A stretch of DNA of 64,000 bases. Origin: an uncultured Prevotella sp. Lineage in GTDB: Bacteria; Bacteroidota; Bacteroidia; Bacteroidales; Bacteroidaceae. Of the stretch, positions 36,197-45,938 are shown piece by piece; positions within the stretch are counted from its first letter, which is position 1; the number at the start of each line of letters is the position of its first letter. The notes beneath the pieces were generated by a model. That model was not told the DNA's origin. It did no database searches and saw only the letters and a list, made by a program, of their open reading frames with translations. A program made the position numbers and the translations under genes. The stretch is from positions 42,730 through 106,729 of the forward strand of contig CAJKQX010000001.1 in NCBI GenBank assembly GCA_905202125.1, written 5' to 3'.

Positions 36197-37219
36197 ATGA
36201 AGGATATAGATTGGGCTGGGCTGTCGTTCGGCTATATGCCCACAGATTACAACGTGCGTTGTAACTATCGCAACGGTAAATGGGGCGAAATAGAAGTATG
36301 CTCCGATGAGTATTTGAAACTGCACATGGCAGCCACTTGTCTGCATTACGGACAGGAAGCTTTTGAGGGATTGAAGGCTTATCGTTGTCCCGACGGCAAA
36401 GTGAGAGTATTTCGTATGAAGGATAACGCAGAACGACTGCAGGGTACATGCCGCGGCATCATGATGCCCGAGTTGCCCACAGAGCTGTTTTGCGAGATGG
36501 TGGAAAAAGTGGTGCGTCTCAATCAGGAATACATCCCGACATACGAGAGCGGTGCCACACTCTACATCCGCCCATTGCTTATCGGTACGAGCGCACAAGT
36601 GGGTGTGCATCCCGCAGATGAGTATATGTTCCTTATCTTCGTGACACCCGTGGGACCGTATTTCAAAGGCGGTTTTTCAACAAATCCATACGTCATCATT
36701 CGCGATTACGACCGTTCGGCACCGCTCGGCACAGGTATGTTCAAGGTGGGCGGCAACTATGCCGCATCGCTCAAGGCCAACAGTATAGCACATGAGAAGG
36801 GATATGCCTGCGAGTTTTATCTCGACGCCAAAGAAAAGAAATATATGGATGAGTGTGGGGCCGCCAATTTCTTCGGAATAAAGGACAATACATACATCAC
36901 CCCGAAATCAACGTCGATACTACCGAGTATCACCAACCGCAGTCTCATGCAGCTGGCCGAGGACTACGGCATGAAGGTGGAGCGTCGACAGATACCCGAG
37001 GAAGAGCTCGAGACATTCGAGGAGGCCGGTGCTTGCGGTACGGCTGCCGTAATCAGTCCGATATCCTACATCGACGATCTGGACACAGGCAAACGCTATA
37101 CATTCAGCGCCGACGGCAAACCCGGACCGATATCCAAGAAACTGTACGACCATCTGCGCGCCATACAATATGGAGTGGAGGAAGACAAGCACGGATGGAC
37201 AACGGTGGTGATAGGCTGA
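36197..37219 (+). CDS. ilvE: Branched-chain amino acid aminotransferase
   Basis: Class IV PLP aminotransferase catalysing the last step of valine, leucine and isoleucine synthesis, 340 residues. Characteristic motifs are HYGQEAFEGLKAYRCPDGKVRVFRM, the lysine-bearing KVGGNYAASLKANSIAHEKGY, ECGAANFFGIKDN and TITNRSLMQLAEDYG-type STSILPSITNRS, then EAGACGTAAVISPI. The class is close to the long bacterial BCAT type. Ferritin follows 68 bases later on the same strand but is probably independent. Confidence 0.95.
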   Translation: MKDIDWAGLSFGYMPTDYNVRCNYRNGKWGEIEVCSDEYLKLHMAATCLHYGQEAFEGLKAYRCPDGKVRVFRMKDNAERLQGTCRGIMMPELPTELFCEMVEKVVRLNQEYIPTYESGATLYIRPLLIGTSAQVGVHPADEYMFLIFVTPVGPYFKGGFSTNPYVIIRDYDRSAPLGTGMFKVGGNYAASLKANSIAHEKGYACEFYLDAKEKKYMDECGAANFFGIKDNTYITPKSTSILPSITNRSLMQLAEDYGMKVERRQIPEEELETFEEAGACGTAAVISPISYIDDLDTGKRYTFSADGKPGPISKKLYDHLRAIQYGVEEDKHGWTTVVIG

Positions 37220-37287
37220 AAAAGCTATTCCATATAAATCAGAGACAATCGGAAAACATTTATTAACACACAAAAAACAGATCAATT

Positions 37288-37806
37288 ATGTTGAACAAGA
37301 AAGTAGAAGAGGCTCTTAATGCCCAAATCAATGCGGAAATGTGGTCGGCTTATCTATATCTGTCGATGGCCGCATTCTGCCATTCACAAGGTAATTCCGG
37401 ATTGGGAAAATGGTTTGAAGTACAGTTCCAGGAGGAGCAGGACCATGCGAAGATATTATACAATTATATCATCTCACGTGGCGGCAATGTGACCCTGACT
37501 GCGATAGAAAGTGTTCCGACAACATGGAACTCGATACTCGAGGTGTTCGAGTCTACACTTGAGCACGAGCAGAAAGTGACATCACTCATCAATAATCTGT
37601 TTGCCCTGACAACAGCCGAGAATGACTATGCCACACAGAGCATGCTCAAATGGTTTATCGACGAGCAGGTGGAGGAAGAGGAGACCGCCCAGACCATCAT
37701 CGACAACCTGAAGATGATCAAGGACAACGGATACGGTCTGTATATGCTCGACAAAGAACTCGGAGCACGTACATACACACAGGCATCGCCGCTGGCAGGC
37801 AAGTAA
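37288..37806 (+). CDS. ftnA: Ferritin
   Basis: Iron-storage ferritin, 172 residues, forming a 24-subunit cage that oxidises Fe2+ and stores it as mineral. Four-helix-bundle motifs are visible: INAEMWSAYLYLSMAAFCHSQG (ferroxidase Glu), WFEVQFQEEQDHAKILYNYIISRGG (Glu and His ligands), FESTLEHEQKVTSLINNLFALT and WFIDEQVEEEETAQTIIDNL. This is non-haem ferritin rather than bacterioferritin. A hairpin terminator follows at 37874. Confidence 0.96.
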   Translation: MLNKKVEEALNAQINAEMWSAYLYLSMAAFCHSQGNSGLGKWFEVQFQEEQDHAKILYNYIISRGGNVTLTAIESVPTTWNSILEVFESTLEHEQKVTSLINNLFALTTAENDYATQSMLKWFIDEQVEEEETAQTIIDNLKMIKDNGYGLYMLDKELGARTYTQASPLAGK

Positions 37807-37831
37807 TGTAATAAGTGCACCTTATTATATA

Positions 37832-37868
37832 TTAAACCCAAATGGGGCTAATGACCGATTTGGGTTAA
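37832..37868. repeat. AACCCAAATCG repeat, minimal copy 2
   Basis: TTAAACCCAAAT, a short GGGG spacer, then CTAATGACCGATTTGGGTTAA: the two ends of the family with almost no interior, in the 3' region of the ferritin gene. Confidence 0.7.
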
Positions 37869-37873
37869 ACAAC

Positions 37874-37908
37874 AAAAAGCGTATCGACAATATACCGATA
37901 CGTTTTTT
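37874..37908 (+). terminator. Intrinsic terminator after ferritin
   Basis: CGTATCG (37880-37886) pairs with CGATACG (37896-37902), flanked by AAAAA and a T6 run. Confidence 0.8.
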
Positions 37909-37973
37909 GCCTTATATGAATTATGCGTGATGCTTTATGAGCGGATATGATACAGCAAGCCAATGTATAATAC

Positions 37974-38987
37974 TTACATGTCCATGTTCAGAATTTGCTG
38001 TATGCTGTCAACCGATTTGCCTGTGGCAAGAGCAATGTCTTCAATGCCTATTCCTTTTTTAAGCATGCTTGTCGCCATTTTTCTTAGCAACTTGTTCTGT
38101 TCTGTTATTATGTTGTTCTGTTCGGAAATCTTGTTGTTCTGTTCGGAAATCTTGTTGTTCTGTTCGGAAATCTTGTTGCTCTGTTCGTTCAACAAAGAGT
38201 CTTGCTCTTTTATCTTTTTGTCACGAGCCATAATGGCTGTGTCACGATTTTCTATCGCAGAGAAAAACTCATCCTCCACATTCATGTCGTGCCTGAGTTT
38301 GGTGTCCGATGCTGCGGCGAGCAAGCGTCTCAGTAAGTAAACCATATCGTTGTCGTCAGAATATATATCCTCGTCAAGTGTGAGCACCTGACGGTTGGAA
38401 CCCTCTTTCAGATGTTGGTCAAATACACTCAGCACCTTGTCGAGTTTGTTGTTAATCTGTCCGTGCAACAATGGAATCTGCACAATAATGCTGTCATGTA
38501 CAAGACTGTCGACAAAAGGATTGGGCAAACCCTTGACAACCTCCTTGCCTTGATAGCTGAAAGCCTTATGGTTGACGTAAAGTACAGGTTCCTCTATGTC
38601 ACCTACACGATGTCCAAGCAAGTAAACCGTTACCATTGGAATGGCATAGCCCTCGGGATTGTTCTCCTGAAGAATGTTCTCTGGGTTGGCATAATGGGCG
38701 CCGAGATATTGACGGAAACGCAAAGTCTCGGTCTCGAGCCATGTCTTCTGCAGTTCTATCAAAATGAGTTGCAAACTACCGTCCTCTTTGCGAATCTGGG
38801 CACCAAAATCTATTCTGAACATTGATACCTTGTCACGTGTGCCATTAGTATATTCGTTGCGGCGCACTTTTACATCCACTACCTCTTTCTTGAGCAAGGC
38901 CGACAATATAATCTTGGCAATACGCTCGTCTTCCATGAGATATTTGAACACCGAGTCGTAAATTGGATTGGCTATATGAATCATCAT
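37974..38987 (-). CDS. Rpn-type PD-(D/E)XK nuclease / 'transposase' family protein
   Basis: A 337-residue protein of the Rpn/PD-(D/E)XK transposase-like family, implicated in RecA-independent recombination or DNA cleavage. The nuclease domain shows NPIYDSVFKYLMEDERIAKIIL (family start), RIDFGAQIRKEDGSLQLILIELQKTW (D...E-x-Q metal site) and RFRQYLGAHYAN. Residues about 270-305 are a coiled coil built from a repeated heptad KISEQNN encoded by perfect 21-bp repeats. The C-terminus (GIGIEDIALATGKSVDSIQQILN) is a small helical motif common in this family. A solitary gene with long AT-rich upstream DNA. Confidence 0.85.
   Translation of the reverse strand: MMIHIANPIYDSVFKYLMEDERIAKIILSALLKKEVVDVKVRRNEYTNGTRDKVSMFRIDFGAQIRKEDGSLQLILIELQKTWLETETLRFRQYLGAHYANPENILQENNPEGYAIPMVTVYLLGHRVGDIEEPVLYVNHKAFSYQGKEVVKGLPNPFVDSLVHDSIIVQIPLLHGQINNKLDKVLSVFDQHLKEGSNRQVLTLDEDIYSDDNDMVYLLRRLLAAASDTKLRHDMNVEDEFFSAIENRDTAIMARDKKIKEQDSLLNEQSNKISEQNNKISEQNNKISEQNNIITEQNKLLRKMATSMLKKGIGIEDIALATGKSVDSIQQILNMDM
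38112..38174 (-). repeat. 3 x 21-bp perfect tandem repeat inside the Rpn-type gene
   Basis: Units at 38112, 38133 and 38154 are identical and encode the heptad KISEQNN on the minus strand, with degenerate extra copies on both sides. The period keeps reading frame, so copy-number change would lengthen or shorten a coiled coil by one heptad. Confidence 0.9.
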
Positions 38988-39173
38988 GTGGCTTAAATGT
39001 TTTTATATTTATCAGACTTTGCAAATATAAGAAAAAAACTTAAATTACGAATCTAATCAACCGAAAAACAATAGACTCATATTTTTTCTTTCAGTCGGAT
39101 TCCAAATATACATTTATCTCATTTAATAATATAAATGAATTTGCATTCTCTTCACTTAATCGAATTTTTGCAC

Positions 39174-39181
39174 TATCTTTG
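39174..39181 (+). promoter_or_regulatory. -7 promoter box for trmB
   Basis: TATCTTTG; predicted transcription start near 39188. This favours the ATG at 39208 over the ATG at 39193. Confidence 0.5.
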
Positions 39182-39207
39182 CAAGACATTAAATGTATAT
39201 ATTGACA

Positions 39208-39978
39208 ATGAGCAAAGGAAAATTAGCAAAGTTTGCCGATATGGCACGCTATGAGAACGTGTTTCAATATCCATACTCCGTAGTCGAGCAAGTACCTTTC
39301 GAAATGAAAGGCCATTGGCATGATCAATATTTCAAGAACGATAATCCCATAGTGTTGGAGTTGGGATGCGGCAGGGGTGAATACACCGTGGAACTGGCCC
39401 GGATGTTTCCCGACGTCAATTTCATTGGTGTGGACATCAAGGGTGCACGTATGTGGTCGGGAGCTACACAGGCCTTGAACGACAAACTGGGGAATGTGGC
39501 TTTTCTGCGTACCAATATCGAAATCATCGACCGATTCTTCGCTCCCGATGAGGTGCAGGAGATATGGCTCACCTTCAGCGACCCGCAGATGAAGAATGTG
39601 CGCAAACGTCTGACAAGTACATGCTTCATGGAGCGCTACCGTAAATTCCTGACCGATGGCGGCATCATACATGTGAAGACGGACTCCAATTTTCTCTTCA
39701 CCTACACCACGTATATGGTTGAGAATAATGCGCTGCCGCTCATATTCCGCACCGAAGACCTGTATCATACCGACGGACTTGACCCGCAGACCCAAGAGAT
39801 ACTCGGCATCAAGACCTATTATGAAAGTCAGTGGATAGAACGAGGACTGAACATCAAATACATGAAATATCGTCTGCCTCACAATGTGGAGTTGCACGAA
39901 CCGGACGTGGAGATACCGCTCGACGACTACCGCAGCTACAAACGTACGAAACGCAGTTCGCTCGAAAAGGCCAAATAA
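39208..39978 (+). CDS. trmB: tRNA (guanine-N7-)-methyltransferase
   Basis: SAM-dependent enzyme forming m7G46 in tRNA variable loops, 256 residues from [22 protein letters not shown]-binding motif [35 protein letters not shown], then [14 protein letters not shown] and the catalytic [11 protein letters not shown] (the Asp-Pro motif usual for TrmB). The extended C-terminal part with [23 protein letters not shown] is typical of Bacteroidales TrmB. Normally an isolated housekeeping gene, as here. Confidence 0.95.
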   Translation: MSKGKLAKFADMARYENVFQYPYSVVEQVPFEMKGHWHDQYFKNDNPIVLELGCGRGEYTVELARMFPDVNFIGVDIKGARMWSGATQALNDKLGNVAFLRTNIEIIDRFFAPDEVQEIWLTFSDPQMKNVRKRLTSTCFMERYRKFLTDGGIIHVKTDSNFLFTYTTYMVENNALPLIFRTEDLYHTDGLDPQTQEILGIKTYYESQWIERGLNIKYMKYRLPHNVELHEPDVEIPLDDYRSYKRTKRSSLEKAK

Positions 39979-40096
39979 TGGCCTGTAATGTATAAAACGT
40001 AAAATATATTTTAAACTAAGTTAAATTTTTGACTTTTCAGTGTACAAAATCGGTTTATGATTGTATTACCTTAAAATAGCCCAAACGATAAACCAA

Positions 40097-42442
40097 ATGA
40101 ATATGAAAACAAAACTATTGCTAATTTCATCATTGTTGAGCGTGACAACATTCTCGTTGACTCAGGCTCAACAGAAGAAATCTCCGGTATCGTATGTCAA
40201 TCCGATGATTGGCACAAGTGGTATGGGGCACACATTCCCGGGAGCCTGCGCTCCGTTCGGAATAGTACAGTTGAGTCCCGAGACCGACACCATTCCCCAG
40301 AACATAGATGGCCGATATCAAGGCAAGGTGTATGCCTATTGCGCCGGATATCAGTATGACGACCCGACAATCGTGGGATTCAGCCATACCCATCTGAGCG
40401 GTACAGGTCATTCAGATCTGGGCGACATCATGATAATGCCGCAGGTGGGAGTGCTCCGACTCAATCCCGGCACAGCCGACAATCCCGACGCCGGATACCG
40501 CTCGCGCTACTCGCACTCGACGGAGACAGCCACACCGGGATATTATGCCGTGACGCTGGACGACTCGAAGATCAAGGCCGAGATGACAGCGACACAACGC
40601 GTGGGAGTGCATCGCTACACTTATCCAAAAGGCAACGACTGCCGCATCATCCTCGATCTGTTGCATGGAATATACAATTATGACGGCAAGGTGTTGTGGA
40701 GCAGTCTGAGAGTGGAAAATGACCGACTCATCACCGGCTATCGCATCACCAATGGATGGGCACGATGCAACTACACCTACTTTGCCATATCGCTGAGCAA
40801 ACCAATCAAGGAATACGGCTACAAAGACATGAAAAACCCTAAATATCAGGGTTTCTGGCGTAAGTTCAACATCAATCGCAATTTCCCTGAGATTGGTGGA
40901 CGCGATGTGGTGGCATATTTCAACTTTGACAACAGCGATACACAGGAACTGACCATCAAGGTGGCGCTGTCATCGGTAAGCACGGATGGTGCCCTGAAAA
41001 ACCTCAAGGCAGAAGCCGAGGACAAGACTTTCGAGCAGATACATCAGTCGACCGTGGACTCATGGAACAAAGAACTGGGCACCATCGAGTGTGAAGGTAC
41101 AGAGGACCACAAGGCCATGATATACACATCGTTGTATCATACGATGATCAATCCGTCGATTTATATGGACGTGGACCGCAAGTATCGCGGATTGGACGGC
41201 AACATCCATGAGGCCGCCGATTTCGACAACTACACCATCTTCTCCGTATGGGATACATACAGAGCATTGCATCCGCTGTTGGGCCTGATCAAACCGGAAC
41301 GCAACACCAATATGGTGAAATCGATGATAGCCCATCAGCAGCAGAGCATCCACCACATGTTGCCTATCTGGAGCCTGATGGGCAACGAGGGTTGGTGTAT
41401 GACAGGCTATCATGCAGTGTCTGTCCTGGCCGATGCGCTTGTAAAAGGAGCCAAGATAGACCGCAATGCAGCCATGCGGGCCATGACAGAGACATCCACA
41501 TGCAAATACTATGAGACCATAGGTGACTACATGAAATTGGGATACGCCCCGTACGACAAAAGTGGTACGGCCGCAAGCAACACCCTTGAGTATTCGTATG
41601 ACGACTGGTCGATATATGCCGCAGCCAAAAAGTTGGGAATGAAAGATGTTGAGGCCGAATATGCCAAACGTGCTCAGTATTACAGAAATACGTATGATGA
41701 GAACGTAGGTTTCGCATCGCCGCGATATACCAACGGCAAATTCAAGAAAGACCTCGACCCGTATGAGACATCCGGCGAAGGTTTTATAGAGGGCAACTCT
41801 TGGAATTTCTCTTTTCATGTGCCGCAGGATGTCAACGGACTGATTAATATACTTGGCGGTGACAAAACGTTCGTAAGCAAGCTCGACCAACTCTTCGGAA
41901 TGAATCTCCCGGAGAAATATTATGAGCACAATGAAGACGTGACAGCCGAATGTCTCGTGGGCGGATATGTGCACGGCAACGAACCGAGCCATCACATACC
42001 TTATATATACGCGTGGACATCGCAGCCCTGGAAGACACAGACATGGATGCGCACCATCATGAACAAGATGTATCGCAACCATATACGCGGACTGGGCGGC
42101 AACGACGATTGTGGGCAGATGTCGGCCTGGTACATCTTCTCGGCAATGGGATTCTATCCCGTGTGTCCCGGTACCGACCAATATGTTATCGGTGCTCCGT
42201 ATATGCCGTATATGAAAGTGAATCTGGAAAATGGCAACAGCATAACCATCAAGGCGCCGAAGGTGAGCGACAAGAATCGTTATGTGCAGAGCATGAAGCT
42301 CAATGGCAAGCCCTATGACAAACTGTATATCACTCACGCTGACCTTTTGAACGGATGCACGATAGAATTTGTCATGGGCAGCAAACCCAACAAAAAACGC
42401 GGTTTGAAGGCAGACTGCAAACCTTACTCAATGACAAAATAA
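40097..42442 (+). CDS. GH92 family alpha-mannosidase (first of two)
   Basis: Secreted calcium-dependent exo-alpha-mannosidase of 781 residues from the ATG at 40097, with a signal peptide (MKTKLLLISSLLSVTTFSLTQAQ). GH92 hallmarks are YVNPMIGTSGMGHTFPGACAPFG at the mature N-terminus, GFSHTHLSGTGHSDLGD, ASVWDTYR-like FSVWDTYRALHPLL, EGNSWNFSFHVPQDV, GNEPSHHIPYIYAW, GLGGNDDCGQMSAWYIFSAMGFYPVCPG. It removes alpha-linked mannose from N-glycans or mannan. It forms an operon with the next two genes. No SusC/SusD pair is in the window. Confidence 0.95.
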   Translation: MNMKTKLLLISSLLSVTTFSLTQAQQKKSPVSYVNPMIGTSGMGHTFPGACAPFGIVQLSPETDTIPQNIDGRYQGKVYAYCAGYQYDDPTIVGFSHTHLSGTGHSDLGDIMIMPQVGVLRLNPGTADNPDAGYRSRYSHSTETATPGYYAVTLDDSKIKAEMTATQRVGVHRYTYPKGNDCRIILDLLHGIYNYDGKVLWSSLRVENDRLITGYRITNGWARCNYTYFAISLSKPIKEYGYKDMKNPKYQGFWRKFNINRNFPEIGGRDVVAYFNFDNSDTQELTIKVALSSVSTDGALKNLKAEAEDKTFEQIHQSTVDSWNKELGTIECEGTEDHKAMIYTSLYHTMINPSIYMDVDRKYRGLDGNIHEAADFDNYTIFSVWDTYRALHPLLGLIKPERNTNMVKSMIAHQQQSIHHMLPIWSLMGNEGWCMTGYHAVSVLADALVKGAKIDRNAAMRAMTETSTCKYYETIGDYMKLGYAPYDKSGTAASNTLEYSYDDWSIYAAAKKLGMKDVEAEYAKRAQYYRNTYDENVGFASPRYTNGKFKKDLDPYETSGEGFIEGNSWNFSFHVPQDVNGLINILGGDKTFVSKLDQLFGMNLPEKYYEHNEDVTAECLVGGYVHGNEPSHHIPYIYAWTSQPWKTQTWMRTIMNKMYRNHIRGLGGNDDCGQMSAWYIFSAMGFYPVCPGTDQYVIGAPYMPYMKVNLENGNSITIKAPKVSDKNRYVQSMKLNGKPYDKLYITHADLLNGCTIEFVMGSKPNKKRGLKADCKPYSMTK

Positions 42443-42470
42443 CAAATATTAAAATAAAATCAATACTGCT

Positions 42471-43265
42471 ATGACATTCAAAAATGCTATGTTGATTGCC
42501 GCATGTGTTGGCGGTGTTACACTGCTCGGTTCATGTGCCACAACAAAAAAATCCGCATCTACATCCCAATGGGAGAGTTTCAAAATCAAGAATATCTTCT
42601 TTGATGATCAGGCTAAGGACACTGAAGGTTCCCGCATCTATCATTCGATAATCTCCGATCCCGACGCTTATATCAACAAAGTGTCGCGCGAGGTGCTCAA
42701 TACCCTTTATTTCTCGCCGAAAGACAGCATCCCGCATCTGGAACGTCTGCACTACAAGCTGCAGGATACCGACGGTATCTCGGCCAAAGGTGGCGGCAAC
42801 GGATACGTGGACATCTTTTACAGCACACGTCATATACAGAAATCGTTTGTCAACAACGATACTGCCCGTGTGGATTTCGAGACACGCGGAGTGCTGCTTC
42901 ACGAGTTGACTCATGCTTTCCAGCTTGAACCTCAGGGTTGTGGCAACTATGGCAACAGTAAGGTGTTCTGGTCGTTCATCGAGGGAATGGCCGACGCTGT
43001 GAGAGTGGCCAACGGCGGTTTTCACGGAGAGAAAGACCGTCCAAAAGGAGGAAAATACATGGATGGATATCGCACCACCGGATATTTCTTGGTATGGTTG
43101 AGAGATAACAAAGATCCCGATTTCCTGCGCAAGTTCAATCACTCGACCCTTGAGGTGATTCCATGGTCGTGGGATGGAGCCATGAAATATGCATTGGGCA
43201 AAAAGGTAAATGTGGATGACCTCTGGCACGAATATCAGGTGGCCGTGGGTGATATCAAAAAGTAA
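42471..43265 (+). CDS. Basic secretory protein-like zinc metallopeptidase (lipoprotein)
   Basis: A 264-residue protein with a lipoprotein-type signal (AACVGGVTLLGSCATTKK; the cysteine follows LGS). The HExxH zinc motif HELTH at residues 144-148 is followed by AFQLEPQG...FWSFIEGMADAVRV, where the Glu of EGMAD probably is the third ligand, and GYRTTGYFLVWLRD, typical of the plant basic secretory protein/DUF-type peptidase family. Placed between two GH92 mannosidases (28- and 6-base gaps), it may open glycoproteins so the mannosidases can reach N-glycans. That cooperation is an inference. Confidence 0.85.
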   Translation: MTFKNAMLIAACVGGVTLLGSCATTKKSASTSQWESFKIKNIFFDDQAKDTEGSRIYHSIISDPDAYINKVSREVLNTLYFSPKDSIPHLERLHYKLQDTDGISAKGGGNGYVDIFYSTRHIQKSFVNNDTARVDFETRGVLLHELTHAFQLEPQGCGNYGNSKVFWSFIEGMADAVRVANGGFHGEKDRPKGGKYMDGYRTTGYFLVWLRDNKDPDFLRKFNHSTLEVIPWSWDGAMKYALGKKVNVDDLWHEYQVAVGDIKK

Positions 43266-43271
43266 AGGTCT

Positions 43272-45593
43272 ATGAGAAAAATATTCATGATGGCAGCCAT
43301 GACAATGTGCTTGGCTGCCAATGCCCAGAAGGAATCCACACAGCGGCTCATCGACTATGTGAATCCGTTTGTGGGTACCGATGGTTACGGCAACGTCTAT
43401 CCAGGCGCACAGCTGCCATTCGGAGGCATACAGATAAGTCCCGATACCGATGAGCACTTTTATGACTGTGCATCGGGATATAAGTGGAACCGCAATTCCA
43501 TTCAGGGATTCTCGCTCACACACCTCAGTGGTACGGGAATTCCCGATTTAGGTGATTTCCTCTTCATGCCCGGTACGGGCGAAATAAAACTTGACCCGGG
43601 AACCGACGAGGATCCCGATGCAGGGTATCGTTCGCGTTTCTCACACGATGGAGAGACCGCATCGCCCGGATACTACTCGGTGATGCTCCAAGACTATAAT
43701 GTGAAGGCCGAGATGACATCAGCCTTGCGCAGCGGAATGTTTCGCTTCACATATCCCAAGTCGGACAATGCATTCGTGCTTATTGACCTCAACCACACCC
43801 TGTGGCAGAAATGCGTGTGGTCCAACCTGCGCGTGGAGAATGACTCCACCGTCACGGGATATAAACTCGTGAAAGGTTGGGGACCGGAGCGTCACATCTA
43901 TTTCAGGGCGGTATTCTCCAAACCGTTCAAGAATTTCATGATTTATCAGGACAAGAAGCCCGTCATATACAACACGTCACGATTCCGCAGCAACAAAGAG
44001 GCATGGGGACCAAATCTGGTGTTCACCGCCACTTTTGATACCAAAGCTCAGGAGACGGTGATAGTAAAGACTGCCATCTCGTCGACAAGCACCGATGGCG
44101 CGGCGCTCAACATGAAAGAGCTTGACGGTAAGGGTTTTGATGCTGTGAAGGCCATGGCCGAGGCTAAATGGGAGAAAGAATTATCGATATATCGCATCAA
44201 AGGCACACAGGAACAAAAGGAGACTTTCTATACATCGGCTTATCATGCCGCATTGTGCCCCTTTGTTTACGATGATGCCGACGGACGATATGTTGGTCTC
44301 GACAAGAATATCGAGAAGGAAAATGGATTTACCAATCTCACCGAGTTCTCGTTGTGGGATACCTATCGCGCCTTCCATCCGTTGATGAATCTTGTGCATC
44401 AGAACGTGCAGGCCGACGTGGCCAACTCGCTTCTTGCCCATTACGACAAGAGTGTGGAGAAGATGTTGCCCTATTGGTCGTTTGGCAGCAACGAGACATG
44501 GTGTATGATAGGCTATCACGCTGCTTCGGTTTTGGCCGACATGATATGCAAGGATGTGCCCGGCTTCGATCACGAACGTGCGTTCGAGGCTATGGTCCGT
44601 ACAGCGATGAACCCCAATTACGACTGTCTGCCTGAATATCGCACACTCGGATATGTGCCGTTTGACAAAGAGGCAGAGTCTGTATCCAAGACATTGGAGT
44701 ATGCCTATGACGACTATGCCATAGCACAAGCAGCACGCAAGTTGGGCAAAGACAAAGAGTACGCCTATTTCATGAACCGTGCCATGAGCTATCAGAATCT
44801 GTTTGACGCCGAAACAAAGTATATGCGTGGCAAAGATGTCAACGGTAACTGGCGCACTCCGTTTGCTCCCGTGGCTTATGAAGGACCCGGATCGGTGAAC
44901 GGTTGGGGCGACATCACCGAAGGATTCACCGTGCAGTATCATTGGACAGTACCACAGGATGTGCAGGGACTCATCAATCTGATGGGGCGCGACATGTTCC
45001 GCTCGCGTCTGGACTCGCTCTTCCTCTATGAATTGCCCGAGGATATTCCCGGTGCTCACGACATACACGGACGTATCGGCGCTTACTGGCACGGCAACGA
45101 GCCATGTCATCACGTGGCTTATCTGTACAACTATATCGGTGAAGGATGGAAATGTCAGAAATGGGTTCGCACCGTAGTGGACCGTTTCTATGGCAATCAG
45201 CCCGGTTCTCTTTGCGGTAATGATGACTGCGGACAAATGTCGGCATGGTACATATTCAACTGTATCGGATTCTATCCCGTATGTCCCGGTAGCGGCATCT
45301 ACAACATCGGTTCACCCGCACTGCCCGAGGTGGATGTGACGATGAGCAATGGCCGACACATCCATATGACCACTCGCAACTGGAGCAAAGATGCCGTGTA
45401 TATCAATAAGATGTATGTGAACGGAAAATTGCACACCAGATCTTATCTCACATGGGATGAAGTGAAGAATGGTGTGAACATCGAATTTGTAATGAGCAAG
45501 AAACCCAACCGCAAGTGGGCTGTCAATCAGAAGGACATCGCTCCGTCGATTTCGACAAAAGACAATCTTGTGAAATATCGTCCGGCAAAATAA
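43272..45593 (+). CDS. GH92 family alpha-mannosidase (second of two)
   Basis: A 773-residue homologue of the first GH92 enzyme, with signal peptide MRKIFMMAAMTMCLAANAQ. The same motif series is intact: YVNPFVGTDGYGNVYPGAQLPFGG, GFSLTHLSGTGIPDLGD, FSLWDTYRAFHPLM, GFTVQYHWTVPQDVQGL, GNEPCHHVAYLYNYIG, GSLCGNDDCGQMSAWYIFNCIGFYPVCPG. It has diverged clearly from its neighbour, so the pair probably have different linkage preferences (for example alpha-1,2 versus alpha-1,3). It ends before a terminator at 45635. Confidence 0.95.
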   Translation: MRKIFMMAAMTMCLAANAQKESTQRLIDYVNPFVGTDGYGNVYPGAQLPFGGIQISPDTDEHFYDCASGYKWNRNSIQGFSLTHLSGTGIPDLGDFLFMPGTGEIKLDPGTDEDPDAGYRSRFSHDGETASPGYYSVMLQDYNVKAEMTSALRSGMFRFTYPKSDNAFVLIDLNHTLWQKCVWSNLRVENDSTVTGYKLVKGWGPERHIYFRAVFSKPFKNFMIYQDKKPVIYNTSRFRSNKEAWGPNLVFTATFDTKAQETVIVKTAISSTSTDGAALNMKELDGKGFDAVKAMAEAKWEKELSIYRIKGTQEQKETFYTSAYHAALCPFVYDDADGRYVGLDKNIEKENGFTNLTEFSLWDTYRAFHPLMNLVHQNVQADVANSLLAHYDKSVEKMLPYWSFGSNETWCMIGYHAASVLADMICKDVPGFDHERAFEAMVRTAMNPNYDCLPEYRTLGYVPFDKEAESVSKTLEYAYDDYAIAQAARKLGKDKEYAYFMNRAMSYQNLFDAETKYMRGKDVNGNWRTPFAPVAYEGPGSVNGWGDITEGFTVQYHWTVPQDVQGLINLMGRDMFRSRLDSLFLYELPEDIPGAHDIHGRIGAYWHGNEPCHHVAYLYNYIGEGWKCQKWVRTVVDRFYGNQPGSLCGNDDCGQMSAWYIFNCIGFYPVCPGSGIYNIGSPALPEVDVTMSNGRHIHMTTRNWSKDAVYINKMYVNGKLHTRSYLTWDEVKNGVNIEFVMSKKPNRKWAVNQKDIAPSISTKDNLVKYRPAK

Positions 45594-45634
45594 TTATATG
45601 AATAATGCAGGCTAAGGACATAAGATAAAGGAGA

Positions 45635-45683
45635 ACCGCATGGCACTTGTTTTTTAGAAACAATGTCATGCGGTCTTTTTTTG
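45635..45683 (+). terminator. Intrinsic terminator after the GH92 operon
   Basis: ACCGCATG (45635-45642) pairs with CATGCGGT (45667-45674), extended by inner ACTTGTTT / AAACAATGT pairing, followed by T7. Confidence 0.8.
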
Positions 45684-45803
45684 TTTGGATAAATGGTGAA
45701 TCTTGCATTGATAGCGTTACATCCCAATGGTCGTAACAATAGGAAAATACCATTAACCAAACAAAAAAAAGAATAAAAACATCTGCCATAAGAAATAAAT
45801 AGG

Positions 45804-45811
45804 TAACTTTG
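45804..45811 (+). promoter_or_regulatory. -7 promoter box for the Mrp gene
   Basis: TAACTTTG, 128 bases before the ATG at 45939; no -33 TTG is obvious. The leader has no feature I recognise. Confidence 0.4.
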
Positions 45812-45938
45812 TCCTCAGTGAGAAAGGTGACATCAAAGAAGCGTTATTCAGTCTGAATGAACTGACGTAAAATAGGTTCCGCCAATCATCACGTTGACAG
45901 TCAATTATTCATCAAAACTCATAATAAACAACACAGAC

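Noticed and set aside
38112..38174. Tandem repeat as a CRISPR-like array
   Set aside because: The 21-bp units are directly adjacent without spacers, lie in a coding sequence and preserve the reading frame.
37974..38987. Rpn-type gene as an insertion sequence
   Set aside because: Although the family is called transposase-like, no terminal inverted repeats or target duplication flank the gene.
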